Shown here: piece after piece, positions 36,382 to 45,656 of the stretch | Layout of the letters: each line of letters opens with the position of its first letter | Numbering within the stretch: position 1 is the first letter of the stretch | Source of the DNA: Hyphomicrobiales bacterium | GTDB taxonomy: Bacteria; Pseudomonadota; Alphaproteobacteria; Rhizobiales; Rhizobiaceae | Length of the DNA: 64,000 nt | Reading direction: 5' to 3' | Assembly: GCA_900467685.1 (NCBI GenBank) | Contig: UBQX01000010.1 | Coordinates: 62,001-126,000 of the forward strand | The notes under the pieces: generated by a model | What the model saw: only the letters and a program-made list of their open reading frames with translations | Databases searched by the model: none | Told to the model about the DNA's origin: nothing | Made by a program: the position numbers and the translations under genes

Positions 36382-38391
36382 ATGGCATTCGATGACGAAA
36401 AGAAGCGCCCGGCCCGCAAACCGGCCGGCGGCGCAGGCAAGCGAGATTCCGCAGCTGGCGGTGAGCGTGGCAAGGGCGGCCCCGGCGGCAAGGGTGGAAA
36501 GTCCTTCGGCAAACCGGCAGGCAAGAGCTTTGGCAAGCCCGGCGAAGGTCGCAGCTTTGCCAAGAGCGCTGAAGGCGGCTCCGAGAAACGTTTCGGCAAG
36601 CCTTCCGAAGGCAGGTCTTTCGACAAGCCTACCGGCAAGTCCTACGGCAAGCCGGGCGGGAAGCCCTATGGCAAGCCCGGCGACAAGCCGACTTTCAAGT
36701 CGGATCGCCCGAAGAGCGACGGCAAGTTTGCAGGCGTCAAGCCCGCGCCGAAGCCCGCGACCGAAACTGCCGGCCTTGAGCCCGAGCGCATTTCCAAGCT
36801 GCTCGCCCGCGCAGGAGTAGCTTCCCGCCGTGATGTCGAGCGGATGATCATGGAAGGCCGCATTCGCCTCAACGGCGAAGTGCTGACGGCACCCGCCGTC
36901 AACGCCACCTATGCCGACAATATCGAAGTCGATGGCGAGCGGATCCGCGGTCCGGAGCGCACGCGCCTCTGGCTCTATCACAAGCCGGCCGGCCTGGTGA
37001 CCACCAATGCCGACCCGGAAGGCCGCCCGACCGTGTTCGACAACCTGCCCGAAGGCCTGCCGCGCGTCATGTCGATCGGCCGCCTCGACATCAACACCGA
37101 AGGCCTGCTGCTGCTGACCAATGACGGTGGGCTCGCCCGCGTGCTCGAACTGCCCTCGACCGGCTGGCTGCGCCGCTATCGCGTCCGCGCCCACGGCTCG
37201 GTCGATCAGGCCAAGCTCGACCAGCTGAAGGACGGCATTGCCGTAGACGGCGTGCTCTATGGCGGCATCGACGCGATCCTCGACCGCGAGCAGGGTCACA
37301 ATGCCTGGATCACCATGGGCCTGCGCGAAGGCAAGAACCGCGAAATCAAGAACGTTCTGGGCGCCATCGGCCTCGACGTGAACCGCCTGATCCGCATTTC
37401 CTACGGCCCCTTCCAGCTCGGCAACCTGCCGGAAGGCCAGGTCATGGAAATCAAGGGTCGCATGCTGCGCGACCAGCTCGGTCCGCGCCTGATCGAAGAG
37501 GCCAAGGCCAATTTCGACGCCCCGATCTTCGACCATAGCGGCGCGCTCGTCGTCGACGAGGACGATGCCCGTCCGGCCGCCCGCAAGCCGCGCGACCAGC
37601 AGGACCGTGCACCCCGTGGCGACCGCGCCGAATGGAGCGACCGTGGTGATCGCGGCGATCGCCCGCAGCGCGACCGTTTTTTCGGCGACAAGCCCTTTGG
37701 TGCCAAGCCGGCTCGCGGCGGCGACCGCAAGGGTGGCGATCGCGAGGAACGTTCCGACAAGAAGATCCCGCCGCGCAATGCTCGTAACGCCAATGTCTGG
37801 ATGGCCCCCGGTGCCCGTCCGCTCGGCGAAAAGGAAGCCGCCAAGGTGGCCAAAGTGGCCGCTAAGCGTGGCCCGCGTCCGGAAGCCCGCAAGCCCGAGG
37901 CAACCGTTTCCGACCGCGTCGTCCGCCCGACCGTCCTGAAGGTCCGCGACGACGAAGGTCAGTGGATCCGCGCCACAGGCGATGCCGACAAGAAGCGCGA
38001 AGGCGAGGGTGGCCGCGACCGCAAGCGCGGCTTCGGCGACCGCCCCCGTGATGACCGTCGCGAAGATCGCCCTCGCGGCGAGCGCTCCTTTGGTGACCGC
38101 CCGTTTGGCGATCGTCCGCCCCGCGAAGGCGGCCGCGACGATGCCCGTCCGGCCCGCGCCTTCTCCGGCAAGCCGCGCTCCGACCGCGACACCGGCGACC
38201 GCCCCTTTGGCGACAAGCCGAGAGGCAAACCCTTCGGCAAGCCGTCCGGCGACAAGCCATTTGGCGCACGCGGCGGCAAGCCCGGTGGCGGCAAAGGCTT
38301 TGGCGGCAAACCGGGTGGTGGAAAGGGTTTCGGTGGCAAGCCTTCGGGCGGCCGGACCGGCGGCCCGCGCGGCGGCAAGCCGAAGGGCTAA
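36382..38391 (+). CDS. rluB: 23S rRNA pseudouridine synthase RluB-like with long flanking tails
   Basis: The 669-residue protein consists of three parts. An N-terminal low-complexity region (about 1-130) repeats Gly, Lys, Phe and Ser (KSFGKP-type units). The S4 and catalytic domains follow: S4 from about 134, and GRLDINTEGLLLLTNDG at 233-249 with the catalytic Asp. A very long tail (about 390-669) repeats Arg, Asp, Gly, Pro and Phe. The catalytic part is what RluB needs (pseudouridine 2605 formation). The tails are intrinsically disordered and RNA-binding-like. This is more than twice the size of typical RluB. rsmD begins three bases after its stop. Confidence 0.93.
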   Translation: MAFDDEKKRPARKPAGGAGKRDSAAGGERGKGGPGGKGGKSFGKPAGKSFGKPGEGRSFAKSAEGGSEKRFGKPSEGRSFDKPTGKSYGKPGGKPYGKPGDKPTFKSDRPKSDGKFAGVKPAPKPATETAGLEPERISKLLARAGVASRRDVERMIMEGRIRLNGEVLTAPAVNATYADNIEVDGERIRGPERTRLWLYHKPAGLVTTNADPEGRPTVFDNLPEGLPRVMSIGRLDINTEGLLLLTNDGGLARVLELPSTGWLRRYRVRAHGSVDQAKLDQLKDGIAVDGVLYGGIDAILDREQGHNAWITMGLREGKNREIKNVLGAIGLDVNRLIRISYGPFQLGNLPEGQVMEIKGRMLRDQLGPRLIEEAKANFDAPIFDHSGALVVDEDDARPAARKPRDQQDRAPRGDRAEWSDRGDRGDRPQRDRFFGDKPFGAKPARGGDRKGGDREERSDKKIPPRNARNANVWMAPGARPLGEKEAAKVAKVAAKRGPRPEARKPEATVSDRVVRPTVLKVRDDEGQWIRATGDADKKREGEGGRDRKRGFGDRPRDDRREDRPRGERSFGDRPFGDRPPREGGRDDARPARAFSGKPRSDRDTGDRPFGDKPRGKPFGKPSGDKPFGARGGKPGGGKGFGGKPGGGKGFGGKPSGGRTGGPRGGKPKG

Positions 38392-38394
38392 TCC

Positions 38395-38952
38395 ATGCGC
38401 ATCGTCGGCGGTGAATTTCGCGGCCGGGCTCTGGCCGCGCCGAAATCCAACGACATCCGCCCGACCACGGACCGGACGCGCGAGAGCCTGTTCAACATCC
38501 TCGCGCACAGCTATCCGGACGCGCTCGATAAAACGCGGGTGATCGACCTTTTCGCCGGCACGGGCGCTGTCGGCCTCGAGGCGATTTCGCGTGGCTGCCA
38601 GCAGGGGCTATTCGTCGAGACCAGCGTCGAGGGCAGGGGATTGCTCCGCCAGAACATCGAGACGCTCGGCCTTCAGTCCCGCGCCCGCATCTTCCGCCGC
38701 GACGCCACCGATCTCGGCGTGGTGGGCACGATGGAGCCCTTTCATATTCTCTTCGCAGATCCACCCTATGGAAAGGGTTTGGGCGAAAAGGCGATTGCGG
38801 CTGCCATCAAAGGCGGCTGGCTGGTTCCCGGTGCGCTGGTCATTCTGGAAGAACGAGCCGATGTCGCGCCCGCCCTCCAGCAGGGGCTGGCATTCATTGA
38901 GGAGCGCGCCTTCGGAGATACGAAGATGCACTTTTATCGTTTCGGCGCGTGA
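38395..38952 (+). CDS. rsmD: 16S rRNA (guanine-966-N2)-methyltransferase
   Basis: The 185-residue methyltransferase modifies G966 of 16S rRNA. DLFAGTGAVG (51-60) binds S-adenosylmethionine and DPPY (122-125) is the active site. It has normal length and lies in an rluB-rsmD unit that is common in alphaproteobacteria. Its stop overlaps the start of the patatin gene by one base. Confidence 0.95.
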   Translation: MRIVGGEFRGRALAAPKSNDIRPTTDRTRESLFNILAHSYPDALDKTRVIDLFAGTGAVGLEAISRGCQQGLFVETSVEGRGLLRQNIETLGLQSRARIFRRDATDLGVVGTMEPFHILFADPPYGKGLGEKAIAAAIKGGWLVPGALVILEERADVAPALQQGLAFIEERAFGDTKMHFYRFGA

Positions 38953-39842
38953 TGGCTGATAAGAGCAAGAAGAAAAAGAAGAAGAAAGACAAGGACCGCG
39001 AAAAGGTCGCGCAACAGACCTCGCCGACCATTGCGCTGGCTCTGGGTGGTGGCGGCGCCCGTGGCATCGCCCATATTCCCGTTCTCGAAGCGCTGGACGA
39101 ACTCGGCCTGACGCCGGTCGCCATCAACGGCTCGTCCATCGGCGCGCTGATGGGCGCGGGCCGTGCAGCAGGCATGACGGGCCGCGAAATCCGCGAATAC
39201 ACGCTGGCGACCGTTGGAAACCGCAACGAGGTGATCAACCGGCTCTGGAAACTGCGCCCGGCCAATATGCGCATGGGCTTCCGCTTCGGCCAGTTCAATC
39301 TGGAGCGCATCCTCCGCGCCTTCCTGCCTGATGCCATCCCGGAAGATTTTTCCCAGCTGTCCATCCCTCTGCACGTGACGGTGACGGATTATTATGGCCA
39401 GTGTGGCCTGCTGGTTGGCGAGGGCGAACTCTTCCCGGCACTCGCGGCCTCCGCAGCCATTCCGGCGCTTTTCATGCCGGTGACCATGGGTGGCCGTGTC
39501 ATGATCGACGGCGGTGTCTTCGACCCCGTGCCCTACGAGAGCCTCCTGGGCAAGGCCGATATCGTCATCGGCGTCGATGTCGTCGGCGCGCCGGAAGGCG
39601 ACGGCGTCACCATCCCCAATCGCGTCGACAGTCTTTTCGGCGCATCGCAATTGATGATGCAGTCGCTGATCGCCACGAAGATGCGTAGCAACCCGCCGGA
39701 TATTCTCTTGAGGCCGGAAGTCAATCGCTTCCGTGTCCTCGATTTCATGCGCGCCGGCGAAGTGCTGGAGGCGGCAAACGGCGTCAAGGACGAGGTGAAA
39801 CGTCTCATCGATGCCGAGATCGCCTTCCGTCAGAAGCCGTAG
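38952..39842 (+). CDS. Patatin-like phospholipase
   Basis: A 296-residue acyl hydrolase. GGGGARG (32-38) is the oxyanion hole, GSSIG (60-64, Ser62) the nucleophile elbow, and DGG (186-188) the catalytic Asp. The first 20 residues are almost all Lys and Asp (KSKKKKKKKDKDREK), an unusual basic head that may bind membranes or nucleic acid. Family members hydrolyse phospholipids or other acyl esters; the substrate is unknown. The start shares one base with the rsmD stop. It is not a secreted toxin: no signal peptide is visible. Confidence 0.93.
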   Translation: MADKSKKKKKKKDKDREKVAQQTSPTIALALGGGGARGIAHIPVLEALDELGLTPVAINGSSIGALMGAGRAAGMTGREIREYTLATVGNRNEVINRLWKLRPANMRMGFRFGQFNLERILRAFLPDAIPEDFSQLSIPLHVTVTDYYGQCGLLVGEGELFPALAASAAIPALFMPVTMGGRVMIDGGVFDPVPYESLLGKADIVIGVDVVGAPEGDGVTIPNRVDSLFGASQLMMQSLIATKMRSNPPDILLRPEVNRFRVLDFMRAGEVLEAANGVKDEVKRLIDAEIAFRQKP

Positions 39843-39854
39843 CCGAACGTTCCG

Positions 39855-41633
39855 TCAATCCTGCTCTTCGCGCTTGCGCGGCTTGACCAGCGGTTCGGGG
39901 CTGACCGGGCGCTTGTAGTAAACGAGGTCCCGGCCGGCCATGATGCCCTCGGACGCCTGAAGCGCCAGACGCGCATAGTCGCGCTCGCGCGTTTCGTCCG
40001 CCAGCTCCACTGCCGTCGTCTCGTCGACGCCCAGGCCTTCCAGCGTTTTCGCACCGAATTTCAGACCGCCCTCGAAGGTTTCGCGCTCGCCATAATCGAT
40101 GCCGCGGGCCTGCAGCGAGAGAAGATGCACACGGTCATAGGCACGCACGAAGAGCCGCGTCTGCGGAAACTCGTCGAGCACGAGATCGACGATCCGGTCG
40201 GTGATTTCCTTTTTCTGCGTGCACACCGCAACGATCTTGGCCCGCTCCACGCCCGCCGAGCGCAGCACGTCCTTGCGGGTGCCGTCGCCGAAATAGATGC
40301 GGAATCCGAAATTCGCGGCCTGGCGGATACGGTCGGCAGAGTGATCGATGATCGTCACGTCGCGCCCGCTGGCCAGCAGAACCTGCGCTGCCACCTGTCC
40401 GAAACGCGAGAAACCGATGATCAGAACGTCCGAGCCCGCGCCCTCGAAATCCTCGTCCATCTCTTCCACGGGTCCGTCTCTCAGCAGGAAGGGGACGAGC
40501 GCCACACCGAGCGGCGTCGCGGCCATGGTCAGCGTCACGGTCGCGATCAGCAGAGATGCGGTCGAGGGCGGAAACAGGAAGGCCGCGGTGGCGGCGGAGA
40601 AGAGCACGAAGCCGAATTCACCGCCCTGCTGCAAAAGCCCGCCGATCTTCACCGCATCGTTATGCGATGAGCCGGTGATGCGACAGGCCGCATAGATGGT
40701 CACCGACTTGACGATCATGACGGCGGGAACGGCGACCAGCACAAGGAGCCAGTTCTGTTCCAGAACCTGCAGATCGAGCGACATGCCGACCGCCATGAAG
40801 AACAGGCCGAGCAGAATGCCGCGGAATGGTTCGATATCGGCCTCAAGCTCATGCCGGAAGGAGGATTCCGACAGCATCACGCCGGCGAGGAAGGAGCCCA
40901 TGGCCATGGAAAGCCCGGCAAGCTCCACCGTGACGGCCGCTGCCATCACCACGAAAAGTGCCGCCGCGATCATCGCCTCGCGCGCGCCGGTGCGGGCAAT
41001 GACCTGGAAGAGCGGGTTGAGCAGATATTTGCCCGCGATCAGAACCGCCGCAATGACGGCAATGGCGATCGCAAAATTCTGCAACCGGTCAGGTGCCGCC
41101 GCATCGCCCTGCTGGCGCGCCAGAAGCGGGATCAGCGCCAGCAGCGGCACGATGGCGAGGTCCTGAAAGAGCAGCAGCGAGAAGGTACGCTGCCCATGCT
41201 TCGTCGAGCGCTCGCCATTGTCTTCGAGAATCTGAAGCGCAAAGGCCGTCGAGGAGAGCGCCAGCCCGAAGCCCGCAATCAGGGCGCCCTGCCAGTCGAG
41301 CAGCCCGGTGAGTATGCAGATCGCAGACAGCGCCGCACCACTTAAGCCCACCTGCAGCATGCCGAGCCCGAAAATATCCTTGCGCATCTGCCAGAGCCGC
41401 GACGGCTTCAGTTCCAGCCCGATGACAAAGAGCAGGAAGACGACGCCAAGCTCGGCAACACCCAGAATATCCTCCGCCCCGCGAATGAGATGCATGACCG
41501 GCCCGATCACCACGCCGGCGGCGAGATAGCCGAGGACCGTGCCCAGGCCCAGCTTCTTGAAAATGGGGGAGGCGACAACGGCGCCTCCGAGCAGAATCAA
41601 GGCTTCCTCGAACAGACTATGGGCGTTCGTCAT
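39855..41633 (-). CDS. Kef-type cation/proton antiporter (CPA2)
   Basis: A 592-residue membrane protein. Roughly twelve helices up to about 390 form the Na+/H+-exchanger domain (VVFLLFVIGLELKPSRLW, ALSSTAFALQILEDNG). They are followed by a RCK/TrkA-N domain (DVLIIGFSRFGQVAAQVLLA) and a C-terminal segment. It resembles KefB/KefC or RosB-type antiporters that release potassium under electrophile stress. Start 41633 has an AGGA site. A divergent pmbA gene begins 113 bases away. Confidence 0.9.
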   Translation of the reverse strand: MTNAHSLFEEALILLGGAVVASPIFKKLGLGTVLGYLAAGVVIGPVMHLIRGAEDILGVAELGVVFLLFVIGLELKPSRLWQMRKDIFGLGMLQVGLSGAALSAICILTGLLDWQGALIAGFGLALSSTAFALQILEDNGERSTKHGQRTFSLLLFQDLAIVPLLALIPLLARQQGDAAAPDRLQNFAIAIAVIAAVLIAGKYLLNPLFQVIARTGAREAMIAAALFVVMAAAVTVELAGLSMAMGSFLAGVMLSESSFRHELEADIEPFRGILLGLFFMAVGMSLDLQVLEQNWLLVLVAVPAVMIVKSVTIYAACRITGSSHNDAVKIGGLLQQGGEFGFVLFSAATAAFLFPPSTASLLIATVTLTMAATPLGVALVPFLLRDGPVEEMDEDFEGAGSDVLIIGFSRFGQVAAQVLLASGRDVTIIDHSADRIRQAANFGFRIYFGDGTRKDVLRSAGVERAKIVAVCTQKKEITDRIVDLVLDEFPQTRLFVRAYDRVHLLSLQARGIDYGERETFEGGLKFGAKTLEGLGVDETTAVELADETRERDYARLALQASEGIMAGRDLVYYKRPVSPEPLVKPRKREEQD

Positions 41634-41746
41634 GGCATTCCTACATCGGACGGGCGTGAAACGGGACGGAAAGGTCGAATCGACATCAGGTGGGCTTGAT
41701 GCTTCAGGAAGGGAACAATAAATGGACCTGAAAGAAAGGACAAATC

Positions 41747-43093
41747 ATGTCATCGACGTCCGATTCGGAAAATCTCCTTTCCCGTGCATCTGAGCTGATC
41801 GATCTCGCCCGCGCCGCTGGCGCCGACAAGGCCGATGCCGTGGTCATGCGCTCCCGCTCCTCCTCCGTTTCCGTTCGCCTCGGCAAGGTTGAAGGCACGG
41901 AAAGTTCGGAGAGCGACGACTTCTCGCTCCGCGTCTTCGTCGGCCAGAAGGTCGCGACCGTCTCCGCCAATCCGGGCTTCGACCTCAAGGCGCTGGCCGA
42001 ACGTGCAGTGGCCATGGCCAAGGTCTCGCCGGAGGACAAGTTCGCCTGCCTGGCGGACGAAAAGGACCTCGCGCGCTCCTTCCCCGATCTCCAACTTTTC
42101 GACGCAACGGAAGTCAGCGCCTCCGATCTCACGGACAAGGCGCTTGCTGCCGAGGCTGCGGCACTCGCCGTCAAGGGCGTCAGCAATTCTGTGGGCGCCG
42201 GCGCCTCCGCCGGCATGGGTGGGCTGGTGCTGGCCACCTCGCATGGCTTTTCCGGCGCCTATCAGGCCAGCCGCTTCGGTTACTCGGTCAGCGTGATTGC
42301 CGGCGAAGGCACCGGCATGGAGCGCGATTACGATTATTCCAGTGAACTCTTCTATTCGGAACTCGAAGACCCGACCGCAGTCGGCCGTCGGGCCGGCGAG
42401 CGGGCGGTCAAGCGTCTGAACCCGCGTCAGGTTCCGACGGCCAAGGGCCTCACCGTCATTTTCGATCCCCGCGTCTCGCGCGGCATTGCCGGCCATATTG
42501 CCGGCGCGATCAACGGCGCCTCCGTCGCCCGCAAGACTTCGTTCCTGCGCGACCGCATGGGCAAGCAGGTCTTGAAGGCCGGCCTCTCCGTCACTGACGA
42601 TCCGCTGATCGTGCGCGGCTCCTCCTCGCGTCCCTTCGATGGCGAAGGCGTGACCGGCGAGAAGCTGACGATGATCGAAGACGGGGTGCTGCAGCACTGG
42701 TTCCTGTCCACCTCGACCGGCCGCGAACTGGGCCTGCCGACCAACGGACGCGGCGTGCGCGGCGGTTCCAGCGTGACACCGGCTTCGACCAATTTCGCAC
42801 TTGAGCCCGGCGACATTTCTCCGGAAGATCTGATCCGCTCGATCGGTACTGGCTTCTACGTCACGGAAGTCATCGGCCAGGGCGTCAACATGATCACGGG
42901 CGAATATAGCCGAGGCGCCTCGGGCTTCTGGATCGAGAATGGCGAATTGACCTTCGCGGTATCAGAAGTCACGATTGCCTCGAACCTGAAGGACATGTTC
43001 ATGGCGATGACGCCTGCCAACGACATCGACCGTAGCTATGGCACGGCGGCCCCGACGATCGCCGTTGAGAACATGACACTGGCAGGCAAATAA
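41747..43093 (+). CDS. pmbA: Metalloprotease-like PmbA/TldE
   Basis: The 448-residue product is the PmbA/TldE subunit of the TldD/TldE protease complex, which acts on antibiotic peptide precursors and the antitoxin CcdA in E. coli. TldD/PmbA-type sequence features are seen (LTVIFDPRVSRGIAGHIAGA, NMITGEYSRGASGFWI). TldE lacks the zinc ligands of TldD. AAAGGA lies upstream. It starts a run of genes ending with lpxK on the same strand; the next gene follows after 14 bases. Confidence 0.93.
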   Translation: MSSTSDSENLLSRASELIDLARAAGADKADAVVMRSRSSSVSVRLGKVEGTESSESDDFSLRVFVGQKVATVSANPGFDLKALAERAVAMAKVSPEDKFACLADEKDLARSFPDLQLFDATEVSASDLTDKALAAEAAALAVKGVSNSVGAGASAGMGGLVLATSHGFSGAYQASRFGYSVSVIAGEGTGMERDYDYSSELFYSELEDPTAVGRRAGERAVKRLNPRQVPTAKGLTVIFDPRVSRGIAGHIAGAINGASVARKTSFLRDRMGKQVLKAGLSVTDDPLIVRGSSSRPFDGEGVTGEKLTMIEDGVLQHWFLSTSTGRELGLPTNGRGVRGGSSVTPASTNFALEPGDISPEDLIRSIGTGFYVTEVIGQGVNMITGEYSRGASGFWIENGELTFAVSEVTIASNLKDMFMAMTPANDIDRSYGTAAPTIAVENMTLAGK

Positions 43094-43107
43094 GAGGACG
43101 ACGAAAG

Positions 43108-43911
43108 ATGGCGGACAGCGGCGCGGGCGATTGGGACGACGATCTCGAACTCCTCGTCTCTGCCGCGACCGAGGCCGGCGAAGCCGCCATGGGCTATTTC
43201 CGCAACTCGCCGGAAACCTGGTGGAAGAATGAGGGCCGCTCGCCCGTCACGGCGGCCGATTATGCCGCCAACGATATCCTGATCGACCGGCTGCTTTTGG
43301 CCCGGCCCTCCTATGGCTGGCTGTCCGAAGAGACCGAGGACGATGGCGCGCGGCTCGGGCTGGAAACGCTCTTCGTCATCGACCCGATCGACGGAACACG
43401 CGCCTTCATGAACGGCCTGGCGACCTGGTGCGTGAGCGCCGCAGTCGTCCATCGTGGCCGACCGGTGGCGGGCGTGCTCGTCGCGCCGGCGCTCGGCGAG
43501 ACCTTCACGGCCGTGTTTGACGGCGTCGCGCTGAAGAACGGATTTCCTATCTCCGTCCGCGAGCCCTCCGATGCTGTGGCGATTGCTGCACCTGCCGAGG
43601 CGTTCCGGCGCCTCAAGCCTGACTATCTAGCCCGCGCCCGCCGCGTCGAACATATCCCGTCGCTCGCCTATCGCCTGGCTATGATTGCCGATGGTCGCAT
43701 CGACGCGACGCTGGTCTATCCGCATTCGCATGACTGGGATCTGGCCGCAGCCGAACTCATTCTGGAACGGGCAGGTGGCAGGTTGTCGAGCCTCGATGGT
43801 CAAACGCTTGGCTACAACGGGGCGGTCGTCCACCATCCAGCACTTTGCGCGGCGCACGAAACCGCGCTTGCCAGCCTATCCAGTGCTGCACAATCAGCTT
43901 TCAGCCATTGA
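43108..43911 (+). CDS. Inositol monophosphatase family protein
   Basis: A 267-residue metal-dependent phosphatase. EETED near 74, DPIDGTRAF (92-100) and DWDLAAAELIL form the metal sites of the inositol monophosphatase superfamily. The substrate could be inositol phosphate, fructose bisphosphate or 3'-phosphoadenosine 5'-phosphate (CysQ type); the sequence does not decide. It follows pmbA by 14 bases and precedes the DUF4170 gene by 72 bases. Confidence 0.9.
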   Translation: MADSGAGDWDDDLELLVSAATEAGEAAMGYFRNSPETWWKNEGRSPVTAADYAANDILIDRLLLARPSYGWLSEETEDDGARLGLETLFVIDPIDGTRAFMNGLATWCVSAAVVHRGRPVAGVLVAPALGETFTAVFDGVALKNGFPISVREPSDAVAIAAPAEAFRRLKPDYLARARRVEHIPSLAYRLAMIADGRIDATLVYPHSHDWDLAAAELILERAGGRLSSLDGQTLGYNGAVVHHPALCAAHETALASLSSAAQSAFSH

Positions 43912-43983
43912 CCTTTGCCGTCAAATTTAGCACACCGCTTACCCGGAGGAACCTGCTCAACAGGAACAATCCCAGGAGACACC

Positions 43984-44223
43984 ATGTCTGAAGAAACAGG
44001 CGGCAAGCAACTCCTTCATCTCGTCTTTGGTGGCGAGCTGACGGACCTCGGCAACATGCAGTTCCGCAATCTCAAGGAACTCGACATCGTCGGCATCTTT
44101 CCGGATTACCAGTCGGCGCTGACCGCCTGGCGCGGCAAGGCGCAATCGACCGTGGACAACGCGCATATGCGCTATTTCATCGTCCACATGCACCGGCTTC
44201 TGGATCCGAACCACAAGGACTGA
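43984..44223 (+). CDS. DUF4170 protein
   Basis: A 79-residue protein with the typical DUF4170 sequence (HLVFGGELTDLGNMQFR, FPDYQSALTAWRGKAQSTVD). Its function is unknown, but in alphaproteobacteria it stands between an inositol-monophosphatase-family gene and the Kdo transferase gene waaA, and may be linked to lipopolysaccharide biosynthesis. AGGAG lies before the ATG. About 120 bases without any recognised gene separate it from waaA. Confidence 0.9.
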   Translation: MSEETGGKQLLHLVFGGELTDLGNMQFRNLKELDIVGIFPDYQSALTAWRGKAQSTVDNAHMRYFIVHMHRLLDPNHKD

Positions 44224-44344
44224 TCGGCCACAGCCGGGTCGTGTCATGAAATCGACAAGGATTGGCGCTTTGCGACGATCCTCGGGCCCACGCTGATCAC
44301 GCTCGGCCAGCACGAGCCAAGGCCCTCAGACGGGAAGGACCAGG

Positions 44345-45649
44345 ATGGCAAACACGATGGCGCGCTTTGCTCTGTCCGCCTACAAGTGGGCGGGCTTTGC
44401 GCTGTTTCCGCTTCTGACGCCCTATCTTGCCGTCCGCTCGGCAAAGGGCAAGGAAGACGCTGCGCGCCGCCGCGAACGCTTTGGCCATCCCGGCCGCGAG
44501 CGCCCCACGGGTCCGCTCGTATGGTTCCATGCGGCCAGCGTCGGCGAAACCACCGCCGTCATTCCGCTGATCCGTGAAGTCCGCAAGCGCGATATTCACG
44601 TCGTCCTGACCACCGGCACGGTGACCTCCGCGAAGGTCGCAAAGGAGCGGCTGGACGACAGCGTCATCCACCAGTTCGTTCCTCTCGACATCAAGCCCGC
44701 CGTCGGCCGCTTCCTCGATTACTGGAAGCCGGACCTCGCCATTATCGCGGAATCGGAAATCTGGCCGGTGACGCTGATGGAACTCGGCGAGCGGCATATT
44801 CCGCAGATCCTCGTGAACGGCCGACTGTCCGACCGCTCCTTTGCCCGCTGGCGGCGCTACTCGGGACTGGCCGAAGAAATCTTCCGCAACCTGGCCCTCG
44901 TGATTGCCCAGTCGGAAGCGGACGCCTCGAAATACACGCAGTTGGGCGCCTTGCCGGTGACGGTTTCCGGCAATCTCAAGGTCGACAACGACTCGTTGCC
45001 CTTCGAGGCCGATGCGCTGGCGCGCTTCAAGAGCCAGATCGGCGCCCGCAAGACATGGGCCGCCATCTCCACCTTCGACAAGGAAGAAGCTGCCGCCGGC
45101 CGGGTGCACCAGCGCCTGAAGGCGGCCAATGGTCTGTTGACGATCATCGTGCCCCGCCATCCCGAGCGCGCCGATGAGATCGAGAAGGAACTCGTCGAGC
45201 AGGGCCTCAAGGTCGCCCGCCGCACCCGCAAGGATCCGATCACGCCGGAAACGGATATCCTGCTCGGCGACACGATCGGCGAAATGGGGCTTTATCTGCG
45301 CCTTACCGAAATCGCCTTTGTCGGTCGCTCGCTCTATGCCGAGGGCGGGCAGAACCCGATGGAGCCGGCGGCGATCGGCTGCGCTGTGCTTTCCGGCGGA
45401 AATGTCCAGAATTTCCGCGACAGCTATCAGCGCCTTGCCGCCAATGGCAGCGCCAAGATCGTCCGCGACGAGGACATCCTCGCCAAGGGCGTCCATTATC
45501 TGATGAACAATGACGCGGTGCGCCGCACCATGATCCAGGCCGGCTTCGACACCGTCCAGGGCATGCGGGGCGCGCTGACGGCCACGATGAAGAACCTTGA
45601 ACCCTATATCAGCCCGCTCGCCATGAAGGCGCGGCTGGATTCGAAATGA
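44345..45649 (+). CDS. waaA: 3-deoxy-D-manno-octulosonic acid transferase
   Basis: Transfers Kdo residues from CMP-Kdo to lipid IVA during lipid A-core assembly at the inner membrane. The 434-residue protein has an N-terminal membrane anchor (MARFALSAYKWAGFALFPLL), the HAASVGE motif with the catalytic Glu68, and the C-terminal FVGRSL and GGQNPMEPAA segments. It is followed seven bases later by a HAD gene and then lpxK, an arrangement that fits lipid A biosynthesis. AAGGA lies upstream of the ATG. Confidence 0.95.
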   Translation: MANTMARFALSAYKWAGFALFPLLTPYLAVRSAKGKEDAARRRERFGHPGRERPTGPLVWFHAASVGETTAVIPLIREVRKRDIHVVLTTGTVTSAKVAKERLDDSVIHQFVPLDIKPAVGRFLDYWKPDLAIIAESEIWPVTLMELGERHIPQILVNGRLSDRSFARWRRYSGLAEEIFRNLALVIAQSEADASKYTQLGALPVTVSGNLKVDNDSLPFEADALARFKSQIGARKTWAAISTFDKEEAAAGRVHQRLKAANGLLTIIVPRHPERADEIEKELVEQGLKVARRTRKDPITPETDILLGDTIGEMGLYLRLTEIAFVGRSLYAEGGQNPMEPAAIGCAVLSGGNVQNFRDSYQRLAANGSAKIVRDEDILAKGVHYLMNNDAVRRTMIQAGFDTVQGMRGALTATMKNLEPYISPLAMKARLDSK

Positions 45650-45656
45650 GGCGCGC

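Noticed and set aside
36358..38508. Long open frame antisense to rluB
   Set aside because: It reflects the Gly/Arg/Asp repeats of rluB on the other strand.
44224..44344. Possible gene remnant between DUF4170 and waaA
   Set aside because: The frames give short, unrecognisable peptides and nothing ties them to a known family.
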